A stretch of 64,000 nucleotides of DNA from Cryptoclostridium sp964637365. GTDB lineage: Bacteria > Bacillota > Dehalobacteriia > UBA7702. The notes under the pieces were generated by a model. The model had not been told where the DNA came from and ran no database searches. It saw nothing but the letters and a program-made list of their open reading frames with translations. The stretch lies in contig CAZWWH010000002.1 of assembly GCA_964637365.1 (NCBI GenBank), forward strand, positions 124,001 through 188,000, written 5' to 3'. This document shows positions 36,052 through 44,975 of this stretch, in pieces. The position numbers and the translations under genes were made by a program. Positions within the stretch are counted from its first letter, which is position 1; the number at the start of each line of letters is the position of its first letter.

Positions 36052-38688
36052 TTAGATCGCACCAAGCAATTCTTTGGCCTTGGCCATAGCCTCAGCCACT
36101 TTTGAGGTATCTTTCCCACCGGCCTGAGCCATATCGGGACGGCCTCCTCCGCCGCCGCCTACAATGGGAGCAATTACTTTAATCAATTTACCGGCCTGCA
36201 GTCCTTTGGCCTGCCAATCCTTACCGGCTGTTACCACAATGCTGACTTTATTGTTATCAATGGCGAAAAGCACTAAGGCCAAATCCGTACGGCCTTCTTT
36301 CAAACGGTCCGCAGTTTCACGCAGTCCATTCATATCCATAGTTCCCATATCAGCCACAAGACCTTTGCCGCCGGGAAAATCTTCGATATTTTCCAAGACA
36401 TTTTGTGCACCGGCTTCAGCGGCTGCCTGCTTATAACCAGCAATTTCCTTATCTTTTTCCTTTAATTCAGCCAAAAGCCCTTTGACTTTATTGACCAAAT
36501 CGTCATCTTTCACCTTCAAAAGGCTGCTCAATTCCGCAAGTTTATCTTCTTCCTGCTGGTAATACCCACGAGCGGCATCACCGGTAACAGCTTCGATACG
36601 ACGAAGTCCGGCGCCGATACTGGATTCGGAAATAATTTTGAAAAGACCAATTTCACCAACGCGAGATACATGAGTGCCACCGCAGAGTTCTTTACTCCAG
36701 CCACCGATATCAACGAAACGAACACGACTGCCGTATTTTTCCCCAAAGAGGGCCATAGCACCTTGAGCCTTGGCTTCTTCCAAATCCATTTCTTTGGTAC
36801 AGACTTCAGTATCCTTCAATATTTCAGCGTTGACGCGGTCTTCGATTTCCTTTAATTCTTCGGGAGTCACAGCCGAAAAATGGTTAAAGTCAAACCGTAA
36901 ACGATCCTCTGTTACCAGAGAACCGGCCTGGTTGGCATGATCCCCCAAGACCTCCCGAAGGGCTTTGTGCATCAAGTGTGTGGCCGTATGGTTTCGCATA
37001 GTAGCCTTCCGCAAAGGAACCGCCACCTGAACCTGGCAGGTGTCCCCAGCTTTAAGGGAACCGTCAAGTCCTTTTACTTTATGAATATAGATTCCATTGG
37101 GAAGCTTAAAAGTGGTGAGAATCTCTGCTTTTGCGTCCCCCGCAGTAATGTAGCCGCGATCGCCGACTTGACCGCCCATTTCCGCGTAACAGGGCGTTTG
37201 ATTGAAAGCGACAAAACCCTCTTCTCCAGCGGAGAGAACATCAGTTCTAGCTTCACCGATAATAACAGCTTTCACAAAGGCTTCATCGGCCATTGTAGTG
37301 TAACCGGTAAACTCTGTTGCGTCTACATCGCCTAAAAGACCGGACAATACAAGAGCCAATTCTTTTCCAGTCTCAGCGCTGCCGGCCTCTTGAGAGCGGG
37401 CACGCTGTTCCGCCATACATTGTTCAAAACCGGGAATATCCACAGTCAATCCATGTTCTTCGGCGGCATCTTCTGTCAGGTCAATGGGGAAACCATAGGT
37501 ATCATAGAGTTGGAAAGCGTCTTCTCCGCTGATGACCTTTTTACCTTCATTTTGCGCAGCTGCGATTTTATCCTCCACCATTTTCATGCCATCAGCCAAA
37601 GTAAGATGGAATCGTTCCTCTTCGTTGGCAATAACTTTCATGATAAAATCTTGCTTTTCGCGAATTTCCGGGTATTGATCTCCCATGAGATCCACCACCA
37701 CGGGAACAACTTTGGCCAGGAATACTCCATCCTTGCCAAGAACTTTGGCAAAACGAACCGCGCGGCGCAAAATGCGGCGCAAAACGTAACCTCTCCCATC
37801 ATTGGAGGGAAGAACTCCGTCAGCGATGAGGAAGGTACAGGAACGGGCATGGTCAGCGATAACTCGCATGGGGAAACCACGTTCATCTCTATGATATTCG
37901 ATATTTGTTTCCTTTTCGATGAAGGTAATAAGTTTTTTTAGTAAATCTGTGTCGTAGTTTGAGGGAACATTCTGCAAAATAGAGGCAATGCGTTCTAACC
38001 CCATACCAGTATCAATACAGGGGTTCGGCAGAGGGGTCATATTACCTTTTTCATCCCGGTTGTACTGCATAAATACCAGGTTCCAAATTTCCAGCCAGCG
38101 GTCACAGTCACATTTTCCCAAGCCGCAGTCGGGGCCGCAGGAAAATTCTTCGCCTCGGTCATAGTGAATTTCACTGCAGGGACCACAGGGACCGGTATCG
38201 CCCATAGCCCAGAAGTTGTCCTTTTCACCCAAACGATAAATGCGGTCGGGAGAAACGCCAGCAACTTTCTGCCAAAGCTCACCTGCCTCATCGTCATCGT
38301 TATAAATGGTGATGTAAAGGCGTTCTTTGTCCAGCTTCAGTACTTCAGTCAGGAATTCCCAGGCATAGCCAATGGCTCCTTCTTTGAAATAATCGCCAAA
38401 AGAAAAGTTCCCCAACATTTCAAAAAAAGTATGGTGACGCGCGGTTTTACCAACAGTGTCAAGATCGTTGTGTTTTCCGCCGGCGCGAACGCATTTTTGC
38501 GAAGTAGTTGCCCGTTTATAAGGTCTTTCTTCCAACTCCAAAAAGACATCTTTGAATTGAACCATCCCCGCGTTGGTAAAAAGCAGGGTGGGGTCATTAT
38601 GAGGTACCAGAGAAGAACTGGCAACTTTTTGGTGACCTTTACTTTCAAAAAAGTCTAAAAATGCTTTTCTAATTTGATTTCCTTCCAT
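36052..38688 (-). CDS. alaS: Alanyl-tRNA synthetase
   Basis: This 878-residue class II synthetase has the N-terminal catalytic core (FFESKGHQKVASSSLVPHND, GPCGPCSEIHYDRG), the editing domain with HTATHLMHKAL and CGGTHVSRVG zinc residues, and the C-terminal DHHA1/C-Ala region ending GGGGGGRPDMAQAGGKD. TTGGAGG precedes the ATG. It has its own near-perfect promoter overlapping the previous gene's stop, and the short leader has no T-box. Confidence 0.98.
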   Translation of the reverse strand: MEGNQIRKAFLDFFESKGHQKVASSSLVPHNDPTLLFTNAGMVQFKDVFLELEERPYKRATTSQKCVRAGGKHNDLDTVGKTARHHTFFEMLGNFSFGDYFKEGAIGYAWEFLTEVLKLDKERLYITIYNDDDEAGELWQKVAGVSPDRIYRLGEKDNFWAMGDTGPCGPCSEIHYDRGEEFSCGPDCGLGKCDCDRWLEIWNLVFMQYNRDEKGNMTPLPNPCIDTGMGLERIASILQNVPSNYDTDLLKKLITFIEKETNIEYHRDERGFPMRVIADHARSCTFLIADGVLPSNDGRGYVLRRILRRAVRFAKVLGKDGVFLAKVVPVVVDLMGDQYPEIREKQDFIMKVIANEEERFHLTLADGMKMVEDKIAAAQNEGKKVISGEDAFQLYDTYGFPIDLTEDAAEEHGLTVDIPGFEQCMAEQRARSQEAGSAETGKELALVLSGLLGDVDATEFTGYTTMADEAFVKAVIIGEARTDVLSAGEEGFVAFNQTPCYAEMGGQVGDRGYITAGDAKAEILTTFKLPNGIYIHKVKGLDGSLKAGDTCQVQVAVPLRKATMRNHTATHLMHKALREVLGDHANQAGSLVTEDRLRFDFNHFSAVTPEELKEIEDRVNAEILKDTEVCTKEMDLEEAKAQGAMALFGEKYGSRVRFVDIGGWSKELCGGTHVSRVGEIGLFKIISESSIGAGLRRIEAVTGDAARGYYQQEEDKLAELSSLLKVKDDDLVNKVKGLLAELKEKDKEIAGYKQAAAEAGAQNVLENIEDFPGGKGLVADMGTMDMNGLRETADRLKEGRTDLALVLFAIDNNKVSIVVTAGKDWQAKGLQAGKLIKVIAPIVGGGGGGRPDMAQAGGKDTSKVAEAMAKAKELLGAI

Positions 38689-38721
38689 TGTTAGCCTCCA
38701 AAAACATTTCTATGTGAAAAA

Positions 38722-38736
38722 ATACGAAATTCGTAT
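38722..38736. repeat. Short palindrome in the alaS leader
   Basis: ATACGAA and TTCGTAT flank one base about 10-24 nt after the predicted start site. On the minus strand a T6 run follows, so it could be an operator or a weak terminator-like hairpin. Confidence 0.4.
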
Positions 38737-38752
38737 ATAATCCTATCATGTT

Positions 38753-38781
38753 ATTATAGAATTTTCTTGCATAAATGTCAA
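38753..38781 (-). promoter_or_regulatory. Consensus promoter for alaS
   Basis: A perfect TTGACA, 17 bp, and perfect TATAAT on the minus strand. The -35 overlaps the stop codon of the upstream AI-2E gene. Confidence 0.88.
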
Positions 38782-39815
38782 TCAGAACCACAAGATACAA
38801 ATTTTTCATAACAAAAGCGCAGGATAACTTTTCCTACTGCAGCCACGGGAATCATCAGGACCATACCAAAGAGACCGCCTGCATAGCCCCCTATCAATAC
38901 CAAAATAATAATGGAAACAGGATGAAGCCCCACTTGGTCGCCGATGACCCGGGGAGAGACAAAAATATTTTCGAACTGCTGCACCGCAATGAGAAGGATA
39001 ATCACAAGAATAAAGTGCACCTCTGGCTGAAATGAGGCGATAATCAAAATAGGAACTGCACTGAGAAAGGGCCCGAAATATGGAATGATATCCAGAATTC
39101 CAGCTAAAGCGCCAAGCATAAGCGGATAATCCACTCCCAGAATCCACAAACCCAGAAATGTAATAACTCCCACCACCAAAGATACGAAAAGGTTTCCACG
39201 AATAAACCCCCAAAGAACATCGTTCGTTTCTTTGGCCAACAACAACACGGAGCTTCGATGCTGTGGTGGGAAGATACTAATAAGTCCACCGCCAATTTTC
39301 TGATGGTCGCGCAAAAAGTAATAAGCCAATACCGGACTAAGCAATAGATAGGTGATTTTTTGCGGAAGCTCCATCATGCGGTTTAGTGTAGTTACCGCGA
39401 AGTCACTGGAACGGTCCTGCCAGAAGGATGTGAAATACCGCTCCAGAGATTGAAAGCCTTCAGCGCCAATGAGATTACGAATTCCCTCAATAACACGTTC
39501 CCACATGGCTGATAAGTCTTCAGTGAGACGAGGCAGCTTGGCCCAAAAGGCAGACAGCTCTCCAAAAAAATAAGGAAGAAATACACAGATTATAAATAAA
39601 AATATGGTTCCCACAATGGCGTATACCAAAAAAATAGACGATTTTACCGGAACACCCCGCTCGCTGAAATGAACTGTCATCGGATATAATAGGTAGGCCA
39701 TGAGGGCAGCCACCAAGATGAGCCACAATAAATCATGGAAAATCCAAAAGAGAAATATTGCAATAATGGCGAGACAGGGAAAAAGTATCAAGGAAACGGC
39801 CGTCTTTTTTTTCAT
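38778..39815 (-). CDS. AI-2E family transporter (YrrI-like), copy 2
   Basis: This 345-residue membrane protein has seven to eight hydrophobic segments and the family segment IIPYFGPFLSAVP. It is the neighbour of alaS just as yrrI is in B. subtilis. The cargo is unknown; the family covers autoinducer-2 export and cation/proton antiport. A terminator lies just upstream, so it needs its own promoter or read-through. Confidence 0.92.
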   Translation of the reverse strand: MKKKTAVSLILFPCLAIIAIFLFWIFHDLLWLILVAALMAYLLYPMTVHFSERGVPVKSSIFLVYAIVGTIFLFIICVFLPYFFGELSAFWAKLPRLTEDLSAMWERVIEGIRNLIGAEGFQSLERYFTSFWQDRSSDFAVTTLNRMMELPQKITYLLLSPVLAYYFLRDHQKIGGGLISIFPPQHRSSVLLLAKETNDVLWGFIRGNLFVSLVVGVITFLGLWILGVDYPLMLGALAGILDIIPYFGPFLSAVPILIIASFQPEVHFILVIILLIAVQQFENIFVSPRVIGDQVGLHPVSIIILVLIGGYAGGLFGMVLMIPVAAVGKVILRFCYEKFVSCGSD

Positions 39816-39840
39816 AACAACACTCCCGACTTATTAGAAA

Positions 39841-39883
39841 TAGAAAACCCGAAGTGAACAGAGGTTTGCGTTCACTTCGGGTT
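39841..39883 (-). terminator. Rho-independent terminator
   Basis: A perfect 14-bp stem (AACCCGAAGTGAAC / GTTCACTTCGGGTT) with a 10-nt loop and TTTTCTA on the minus strand closes the PRC-barrel small-gene cluster. Confidence 0.92.
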
Positions 39884-39918
39884 AAGAGGTTTTAACGGCA
39901 ACTGATAGAAACAGCCGT

Positions 39919-40119
39919 TTACATAAGGTCTTCCCAAGTGTGTTTCAAATTTTTCATGAAACACTTTGCTTTTTTTCCCATATGATCGGGGAAGATTAGA
40001 ACCGCCCCCTTATGTTTTCGCCCCAAGGAGCCGCTGCCGACATAATCACGGTAAAGATACCCCAGCGCACTGCCGATAAGGAACGCGGAAAAAACGCAAA
40101 ATTTGTGTTGACTACGCAA
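39919..40119 (-). CDS. Short hypothetical protein with hydrophobic N-terminal segment
   Basis: The best start is TTG at 40119, with GGAGGTGAT just upstream, giving 66 residues; an ATG at 40134 would place that ribosome site inside the gene. Residues 8-22 (FCVFSAFLIGSALGY) could span or enter the membrane; the rest is basic and ends in KNLKHTWEDLM. It lies 4 bp after the zinc-ribbon gene. I recognise no family. Confidence 0.6.
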   Translation of the reverse strand: MRSQHKFCVFSAFLIGSALGYLYRDYVGSGSLGRKHKGAVLIFPDHMGKKAKCFMKNLKHTWEDLM

Positions 40120-40123
40120 AAGA

Positions 40124-40279
40124 TCACCTCCCATGAACCGCCATTTTTAGGAGATTACCTTCTTCGGTAATTGAGTAGATTTCCGCAGCATTATTGAATT
40201 CCACTTGACAATCCCAACAAAAATATCGGTTCTCGCCTATCTTCCCCACTTTTCTACTGTTGCATACGGGACAACGCAT
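40124..40279 (-). CDS. Zinc-ribbon small protein (51 residues)
   Basis: The frame from ATG 40279 to TGA 40124 encodes 51 residues with CPVC near the start and CWDC at residues 21-24, a four-cysteine zinc ribbon. TAGGTGATC lies before the ATG and overlaps the stop of the PRC-barrel gene. It is tightly packed between two other genes on the same strand, which supports expression. A nucleic-acid or protein-binding role is inferred from the ribbon only. Confidence 0.7.
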   Translation of the reverse strand: MRCPVCNSRKVGKIGENRYFCWDCQVEFNNAAEIYSITEEGNLLKMAVHGR

Positions 40280-40283
40280 TTGA

Positions 40284-40736
40284 TCACCTACCATTTTTTT
40301 GTACTCTAATCTGTTTTTTTAGCTCTGCCCAAGGACGAAAGGAACGACCTTCGGACAAATCATTCCAAAAGCCTTTGGAGATCTCGCCGCCCTCAATTTG
40401 ATTTTTTTCATTAAAAACCAAATCTGAAAGCACCTCTCCTTCAGAAAACATCAGCTCTGCCCGATGTAAAAAATCGCTGCAAAACATTTTACCGCTGCCG
40501 GGCTGATTCGTTTCCAGGGGAGAATCGGATGATTTCACAATAATACCGTCTCGATAAATCTTTAAAATTTCTGAAATAGGAATCAACGTATGCCATCCTT
40601 TGGTCATTGATTTTTCTAAGACGACGCCAGCCATAACACCTTCTTTTAAATTTAAATAGCACTGGGAAACATGGCCAAGTAACGTACCCTCCTGCCAGGA
40701 AAACACTGGCAGCCCACAGATTTCTCTACCTTTCAT
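40284..40736 (-). CDS. PRC-barrel domain protein
   Basis: The 150-residue protein has a PRC-barrel at residues 3-75 (REICGLPVFSWQEGTLLGHV) and a second barrel-like half from about residue 90. PRC-barrels occur in RimM and in photosystem/cell-division-associated proteins; this stand-alone kind in Firmicutes has no settled function. It is the first gene of a tight three-gene run (PRC, zinc ribbon, short hydrophobic protein). Confidence 0.8.
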   Translation of the reverse strand: MKGREICGLPVFSWQEGTLLGHVSQCYLNLKEGVMAGVVLEKSMTKGWHTLIPISEILKIYRDGIIVKSSDSPLETNQPGSGKMFCSDFLHRAELMFSEGEVLSDLVFNEKNQIEGGEISKGFWNDLSEGRSFRPWAELKKQIRVQKNGR

Positions 40737-40811
40737 AAGAGTTCTCCGTTCTTTTTTTATAACTTGCCCAATTTTTATATGTTTTAACCAGATTTAACCA
40801 AAAAATTACGG

Positions 40812-40842
40812 AACAAAAAAGGACGATATGACATCGTCCTTT
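40812..40842 (-). terminator. Rho-independent terminator after the amidase gene
   Basis: The stem AAAGGACGAT / ATCGTCCTTT with a 5-nt loop is followed on the minus strand by T residues. It lies just past the amidase stop. Confidence 0.88.
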
Positions 40843-40858
40843 TAATTTTTCAATATCC

Positions 40859-42205
40859 TTATTTACCGTAATAGGAAAGAATCCCTTTGGCAATGGCTTT
40901 TGCCGCTTTTTCTTGGACAGCTTCATCGGCCAGGAGTTTTTCCTCTGTAGGATTGGTAATAAACATCAATTCTGTGAGAATTGAGGGCATCGTTGAACCT
41001 TTTAAAACAGTGTAACTAGCAGTATTAACGCCACGATTCGTACGCCCTAAATCAGCAACAAGGTTTTGCTGAACGGCTGTTGCAAGTTTTTTACGATTGG
41101 CAGCCAAGTTACTATCAATGGGATCCGCGGTAGTACCGCCATAGTAATATGTTTCAATGCCGCTGACCGATTCCGTTAAATAAGAATTACAGTGGATGGA
41201 AATAAACAAATCAGCCTTGAAATTGTTGGCAATTTCATAACGGTTTGTCAAGGTCATAACGCCGGTATCTTTGGCTCGAGTCATGGAAACATCTGCACCT
41301 TCATATTCCAGATGGGCTTTTAAATACTTCGCAACTGCCAGGGTGACATCTTTCTCTTTGGTACCACCGGGACCGATGGCGCCGGAATCCAAGGCTGTGG
41401 AGGTCGCCGATTTATAACTACCGTGTCCGGGATCAATAACAATCTTAATACCAGCCAGCTTTTTTACATGATTAACCATCACTACCAAGTCAGAACGAAT
41501 ATATCCTTTTACACCATTGACCGCAACGTAATACCATATGGCGCCATTGGCATCGGCAGTCTGCCCATGCACAGTCATAACGGTTCCATTGGTCACAGAA
41601 GTAACTTTTGTATAGCTTGTCCCTGGGCCACTTCTCACGTTGGCATTGGTAATTGCTTTTACCAATGTATCGGGAATAATATCTACAGGATCGCTGGTAT
41701 CAATTAATACTTTGGCTGGAGTCTTTAATGATTCTTTATGGAGATACCCCACGGTTTCACTACCATAAACAGAAATACGGAACCAATTCCCGTCATATCC
41801 TGTCAAAGAAACCTCTGTATTAACAGATAACAGTGCGAGTCCTTCATCAGAAACATCCATAGTTTCGCGAACAGTGGCGCCAGGAAATGTGGCAATATAG
41901 GCGGAGGTTGGCTTTAAATTGATATAATCCTTATGAACGTACCCGAAAATATTATCCTTAAAAGGAACTTTATACCAATTCCCTTCCATTTCGATAGGAT
42001 ACAGTACGGTTCCTTTCGGCAAGGTGATTACCGTATTGGCATTTGGATCCGGTTTTTCTCTAATAGGGAAATCATCCCTAGGGGTTTCCACACTATATGG
42101 CAACATTTCCGCCGACACGGAGGTCGAAGAAAACGCAAAAAATGCACCTGCAATCATAAAAGAAATCAAAAAGAATAAAGCAAATTGCTTTGATGCTTTC
42201 TTCAT
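40859..42205 (-). CDS. N-acetylmuramoyl-L-alanine amidase with SH3 repeats
   Basis: The 448-residue secreted protein has a signal peptide (hydrophobic residues 8-30), three bacterial SH3 repeats (about 38-97, 105-165, 180-245; the last with ANVRSGPGTSYTKV), then an Amidase_3 domain with IDPGHGS, the glutamate region, and FISIHCNS (zinc histidine), ending TELMFITNP. It cleaves the lactyl-amide bond of peptidoglycan outside the cell. An extended -10 (TGTTATAAT) lies upstream. It could serve cell separation, sporulation or autolysis. Confidence 0.95.
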   Translation of the reverse strand: MKKASKQFALFFLISFMIAGAFFAFSSTSVSAEMLPYSVETPRDDFPIREKPDPNANTVITLPKGTVLYPIEMEGNWYKVPFKDNIFGYVHKDYINLKPTSAYIATFPGATVRETMDVSDEGLALLSVNTEVSLTGYDGNWFRISVYGSETVGYLHKESLKTPAKVLIDTSDPVDIIPDTLVKAITNANVRSGPGTSYTKVTSVTNGTVMTVHGQTADANGAIWYYVAVNGVKGYIRSDLVVMVNHVKKLAGIKIVIDPGHGSYKSATSTALDSGAIGPGGTKEKDVTLAVAKYLKAHLEYEGADVSMTRAKDTGVMTLTNRYEIANNFKADLFISIHCNSYLTESVSGIETYYYGGTTADPIDSNLAANRKKLATAVQQNLVADLGRTNRGVNTASYTVLKGSTMPSILTELMFITNPTEEKLLADEAVQEKAAKAIAKGILSYYGK

Positions 42206-42285
42206 AATTTTTCTCCTAAATGTGATTTTTTTAATTATAACATAAGAAAGTAAAAAAACAAAGAGCCAGGTTTTTAAAAATCATA

Positions 42286-42310
42286 AAAAAAGAGAGGTAA
42301 AAACCTCTCT
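42286..42310 (-). terminator. Rho-independent terminator
   Basis: The stem AGAGAGGT / ACCTCTCT with a 4-nt loop is flanked by A and T runs on both sides, so it can work on either strand; it follows the cysteine-rich protein gene. Confidence 0.82.
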
Positions 42311-42328
42311 TTTTCGCAGTATTTGTCA

Positions 42329-42640
42329 TTATTTTTCCAGTTTCAAGGTGACATCGGCAGGCAAAGCCATATTGGCGCCTACCTCAATGGTTTTCATAAT
42401 GGCCATGGGAACAGGACAAGCGCCGTGCGGACAAGTTTTCCGGCAGGCTTCATAAATCACACCGGTACCCACTTTTTCAAAGCAAGTCATCATGCCGTCA
42501 ATGGTACCGATTTCCTCAGACAAACCGTCGTAATGAGGGCATTCTGAGTCGATAAGCACCTCCATCATACCATCCTTTTCTTGGGTCTTGATTTCTGTCG
42601 TCATACCGCAAACGCCCGCTTCAATACATCCTTTTGCCAT
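42329..42640 (-). CDS. Small cysteine-rich protein (DUF6951-like)
   Basis: The product is 103 residues from ATG 42640, with AAGGAAGG upstream; a longer frame is discarded. It begins MAKGCIEAGVCGMTTEI and ends with a CRKTCPHGACPVPMAI motif. The pattern of an N-terminal Cys pair and a CxxxCxHxxCPVPxA tail recurs in small anaerobe proteins of unknown function and could bind a metal or cluster. TGCTATAAT (extended -10) lies about 60 bp upstream. Confidence 0.7.
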   Translation of the reverse strand: MAKGCIEAGVCGMTTEIKTQEKDGMMEVLIDSECPHYDGLSEEIGTIDGMMTCFEKVGTGVIYEACRKTCPHGACPVPMAIMKTIEVGANMALPADVTLKLEK

Positions 42641-42831
42641 AAAAATCCTTCCTTTCTGTATTCTTATCCTAAAAATTTTACCTTTCAATTAGAACAATTA
42701 TAGCATGTTACGGACAGAAAAAAAGAACTTTTTTAAGATAGAGTTGTAATATTATGTCGCTTCTTTCGGAAAAATTAATTACTAAAGAAGAGAAATCATA
42801 TCAAAAATTATGACTTTTTAGAGATAATAGT

Positions 42832-42860
42832 TTGACAATTTAGTAGTTTCACAGTATATT
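42832..42860 (+). promoter_or_regulatory. Promoter for putP
   Basis: TTGACA, 17 bp, TATATT. A dyad TTAATAA / TTATTAA (42859-42882) sits at the predicted start site and could be an operator. Confidence 0.75.
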
Positions 42861-42912
42861 AATAACTAACTGTTTTTATTAATAAAGCGTAAAACAAGAA
42901 AGAAGGTTTCGT

Positions 42913-44382
42913 ATGGGTGAGATTGTTGCATTTATTCTGTATTTTATCTTGATTTTGGGAATTGGCTTATATTTTTTCGCAAAAACAAAAAATGGCGCCA
43001 ACAGCTACTTCCTCGGTGACCGTCAAATGAATAAGTGGGTTGTCGCCATGAGCGCTCAATCCTCAGATATGAGTGGTTGGCTCTTAATGGGGTTGCCTGG
43101 TTCCATATTTGCTTTTGGAATGGGAAAAGTATGGATTGCCGTTGGTTTGGCCATTGGAACCTATTTAAACTGGCTCTTTACCGCAGAACGTCTCCGCCGT
43201 TTTACGGAAGTGGCTGGCAATGCCATTACAATCCCCGAATACTTACAGAATCGTTTCAAAACCTCCAGTAAAGCATTACGCATCATCAGCGCGATTGTTT
43301 TTTTCGTCTGCTTTACGGTTTATGCCGCTTCCGCCTTCAAAGCAGGAGGTATGGTATTTAGTACGGTATTTCATGTTTCCTTTAATACCGCCACAATTAT
43401 TTTCTCTATCATCGTATTGGCATACACTTTCCTCGGGGGATTCCAAGCCGTTTGTTGGACTGACTTCGTACAAGGTCTTTTGATGCTGTTTGCCATTCTC
43501 TTGGCGCCAATTTTCGCCTACTTCGCAATGAACGGCATTGATTCCGGTTTCTTTGCAAGTATCGATCCCCATTTCCTCAGTGCAGTTCCTGGCGGACGAT
43601 TTAGCTATTCGGCCTTTGCCACTATTATTTCAGGCTTGGCCTGGGGGTTAGGCTATTTCGGTATGCCCCATATCTTGGTACGTTTTATGTCCATTAAAAA
43701 CCCTCAGGAAATTAAGGATTCCCGTCGCATTGCCACGATTTGGGTGATTTTCGCATTAGGAGGCGCGGTGGCTGTCGGGCTTATTGGCCGTGCATTCCTC
43801 CCTGAACTGATTGACGGAAATTCTGAGTATGTTTTCGTTGAAATGGTAAGAAAGCTCTTCCCGCCCTTCATTGCGGGGATTCTCCTTTCCGCCATCATCG
43901 CAGCTTCCATGAGCACTGCTGACTCCCAATTATTGGTTGCATCTTCAGCATTTACCAGTGACGTTTACAAACCGATTATCCGCAAAGAAGCTACCGACAA
44001 AGAGATGATTTGGGTTGGCCGTATGGTAGTTTTAATTATCGCTATTGTGGCGTTCTTCATGGCAATTAACCCCAACAGCAAGAATATTATGGGTTTGGTT
44101 GAAAATGCCTGGGCTGGCTTTGGCGCTTCCTTTGGCCCCGTTGTTATCCTGTCCTTGTACTGGAAACGTCTCACTAACCGCGGCGCTATTTGTGGTATTG
44201 TATTGGGCGGCGTTACCGTTTTCCTCTGGATTTTCCTTGGTCTTTCTACAAGCACCCAGCTCTACGAAATTATCCCTGGCTTTGCCATGGGTATGCTTGG
44301 TGCCCTGGTCGGTTCTCTGACGGACAAAAAGCCATCTCAGGAAGTTCTGGATATGTGCGACGAAGCAATGGCCAAAAACTAA
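42913..44382 (+). CDS. putP: Sodium/proline symporter
   Basis: This 489-residue sodium:solute symporter (SSS family) has about 13 membrane segments. Family marks are NSYFLGDRQMNKWVVAMSAQSSDMSGWLLMG near residue 30-60 (sodium/proline site, quoted in part), the FGMPHILVRFMS loop, and AASMSTADSQLLVASSAF near 340. These match PutP rather than pantothenate or sialic acid transporters. It imports proline for nutrition or osmotic balance. It is a single-gene unit with its own promoter and terminator. Confidence 0.93.
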   Translation: MGEIVAFILYFILILGIGLYFFAKTKNGANSYFLGDRQMNKWVVAMSAQSSDMSGWLLMGLPGSIFAFGMGKVWIAVGLAIGTYLNWLFTAERLRRFTEVAGNAITIPEYLQNRFKTSSKALRIISAIVFFVCFTVYAASAFKAGGMVFSTVFHVSFNTATIIFSIIVLAYTFLGGFQAVCWTDFVQGLLMLFAILLAPIFAYFAMNGIDSGFFASIDPHFLSAVPGGRFSYSAFATIISGLAWGLGYFGMPHILVRFMSIKNPQEIKDSRRIATIWVIFALGGAVAVGLIGRAFLPELIDGNSEYVFVEMVRKLFPPFIAGILLSAIIAASMSTADSQLLVASSAFTSDVYKPIIRKEATDKEMIWVGRMVVLIIAIVAFFMAINPNSKNIMGLVENAWAGFGASFGPVVILSLYWKRLTNRGAICGIVLGGVTVFLWIFLGLSTSTQLYEIIPGFAMGMLGALVGSLTDKKPSQEVLDMCDEAMAKN

Positions 44383-44457
44383 AAAGCATTTATTATCTGC
44401 ACCCTAAGAGATGCACAATGGGTGCGCTCATAAAATAGCATAAAATTGTTTCCGGAA

Positions 44458-44487
44458 AACGGCGTAGCTTTGGCTATGCCGTTTTTT
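44458..44487 (+). terminator. Rho-independent terminator after putP
   Basis: AACGGCGTAGC pairs with GCTATGCCGTT (one G-T pair), followed by T6. Confidence 0.85.
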
Positions 44488-44497
44488 GGGGGGGGGG
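44488..44497 (+). repeat. Run of ten G residues
   Basis: A mononucleotide run of ten G directly after the putP terminator; no gene covers it. The rest of 44498-44727 shows no gene. Confidence 0.9.
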
Positions 44498-44727
44498 TAA
44501 AGCAGACAAGATGGTTTTGCCGCGCCTAAAAATTCTTACTTGCTCATCAATAGTGACATAAATTTTACACACAAGTAGCACAACGGACAATATTTAAGAA
44601 TGCATAAGTAAAATCGCTGTTCTAGTGTTGGAGCAATTCAGGAAATATTAGATTTTCATCTCTTTATTTTATTCAGTTTCCCGTATATAATAATCTAGAT
44701 AGGACTTGAAGAAAGGATGGAAACATC

Positions 44728-44936
44728 ATGAAATATATGTCTTGCCCGGAGCGGCGAAAAAATGGAATATTTCAGAAAGACGAGTGCAAAAACTTTGCAA
44801 GGAAAACCGCATACCGGGTATTTCCCGTATTGGCAATATGTGGCTGATACCAAAAGATGCGGAAAAACCCATTGACAGACGTACCAGAGCAGGAAAAATG
44901 CAAAAACAAAAGTCGAATATTACCATTGGAAACTAA
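44728..44936 (+). pseudogene. Frameshifted excisionase-like HTH protein gene
   Basis: From ATG 44728 (GAAAGGATGG upstream) the frame reads MKYMSCPE, then loses sense; one base must be restored near 44746-44750 to continue as AAKKWNISERRVQKLCKENRIPG ... MWLIPKDAEKP, the compact winged-HTH unit often found as a short stand-alone protein in gut Firmicutes. A TTG at 44706 in the second frame gives an uninterrupted 76-residue reading without a matching N-terminus. It heads the two-component/ABC module. Confidence 0.6.
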
Positions 44937-44975
44937 CGACTTACAGGAATGGATAAGGAAACGGAGGAATGACGA

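Noticed and set aside
38689..38760. T-box leader for alaS
   Set aside because: Too short, and no T-box (TGGNACCGCG-like) sequence is present.
44706..44936. Intact 76-codon frame from TTG as a real gene
   Set aside because: Its first 14 residues do not fit the family, while the other frame gives the expected MKYMS start with a ribosome site; a frameshifted gene is the simpler reading.
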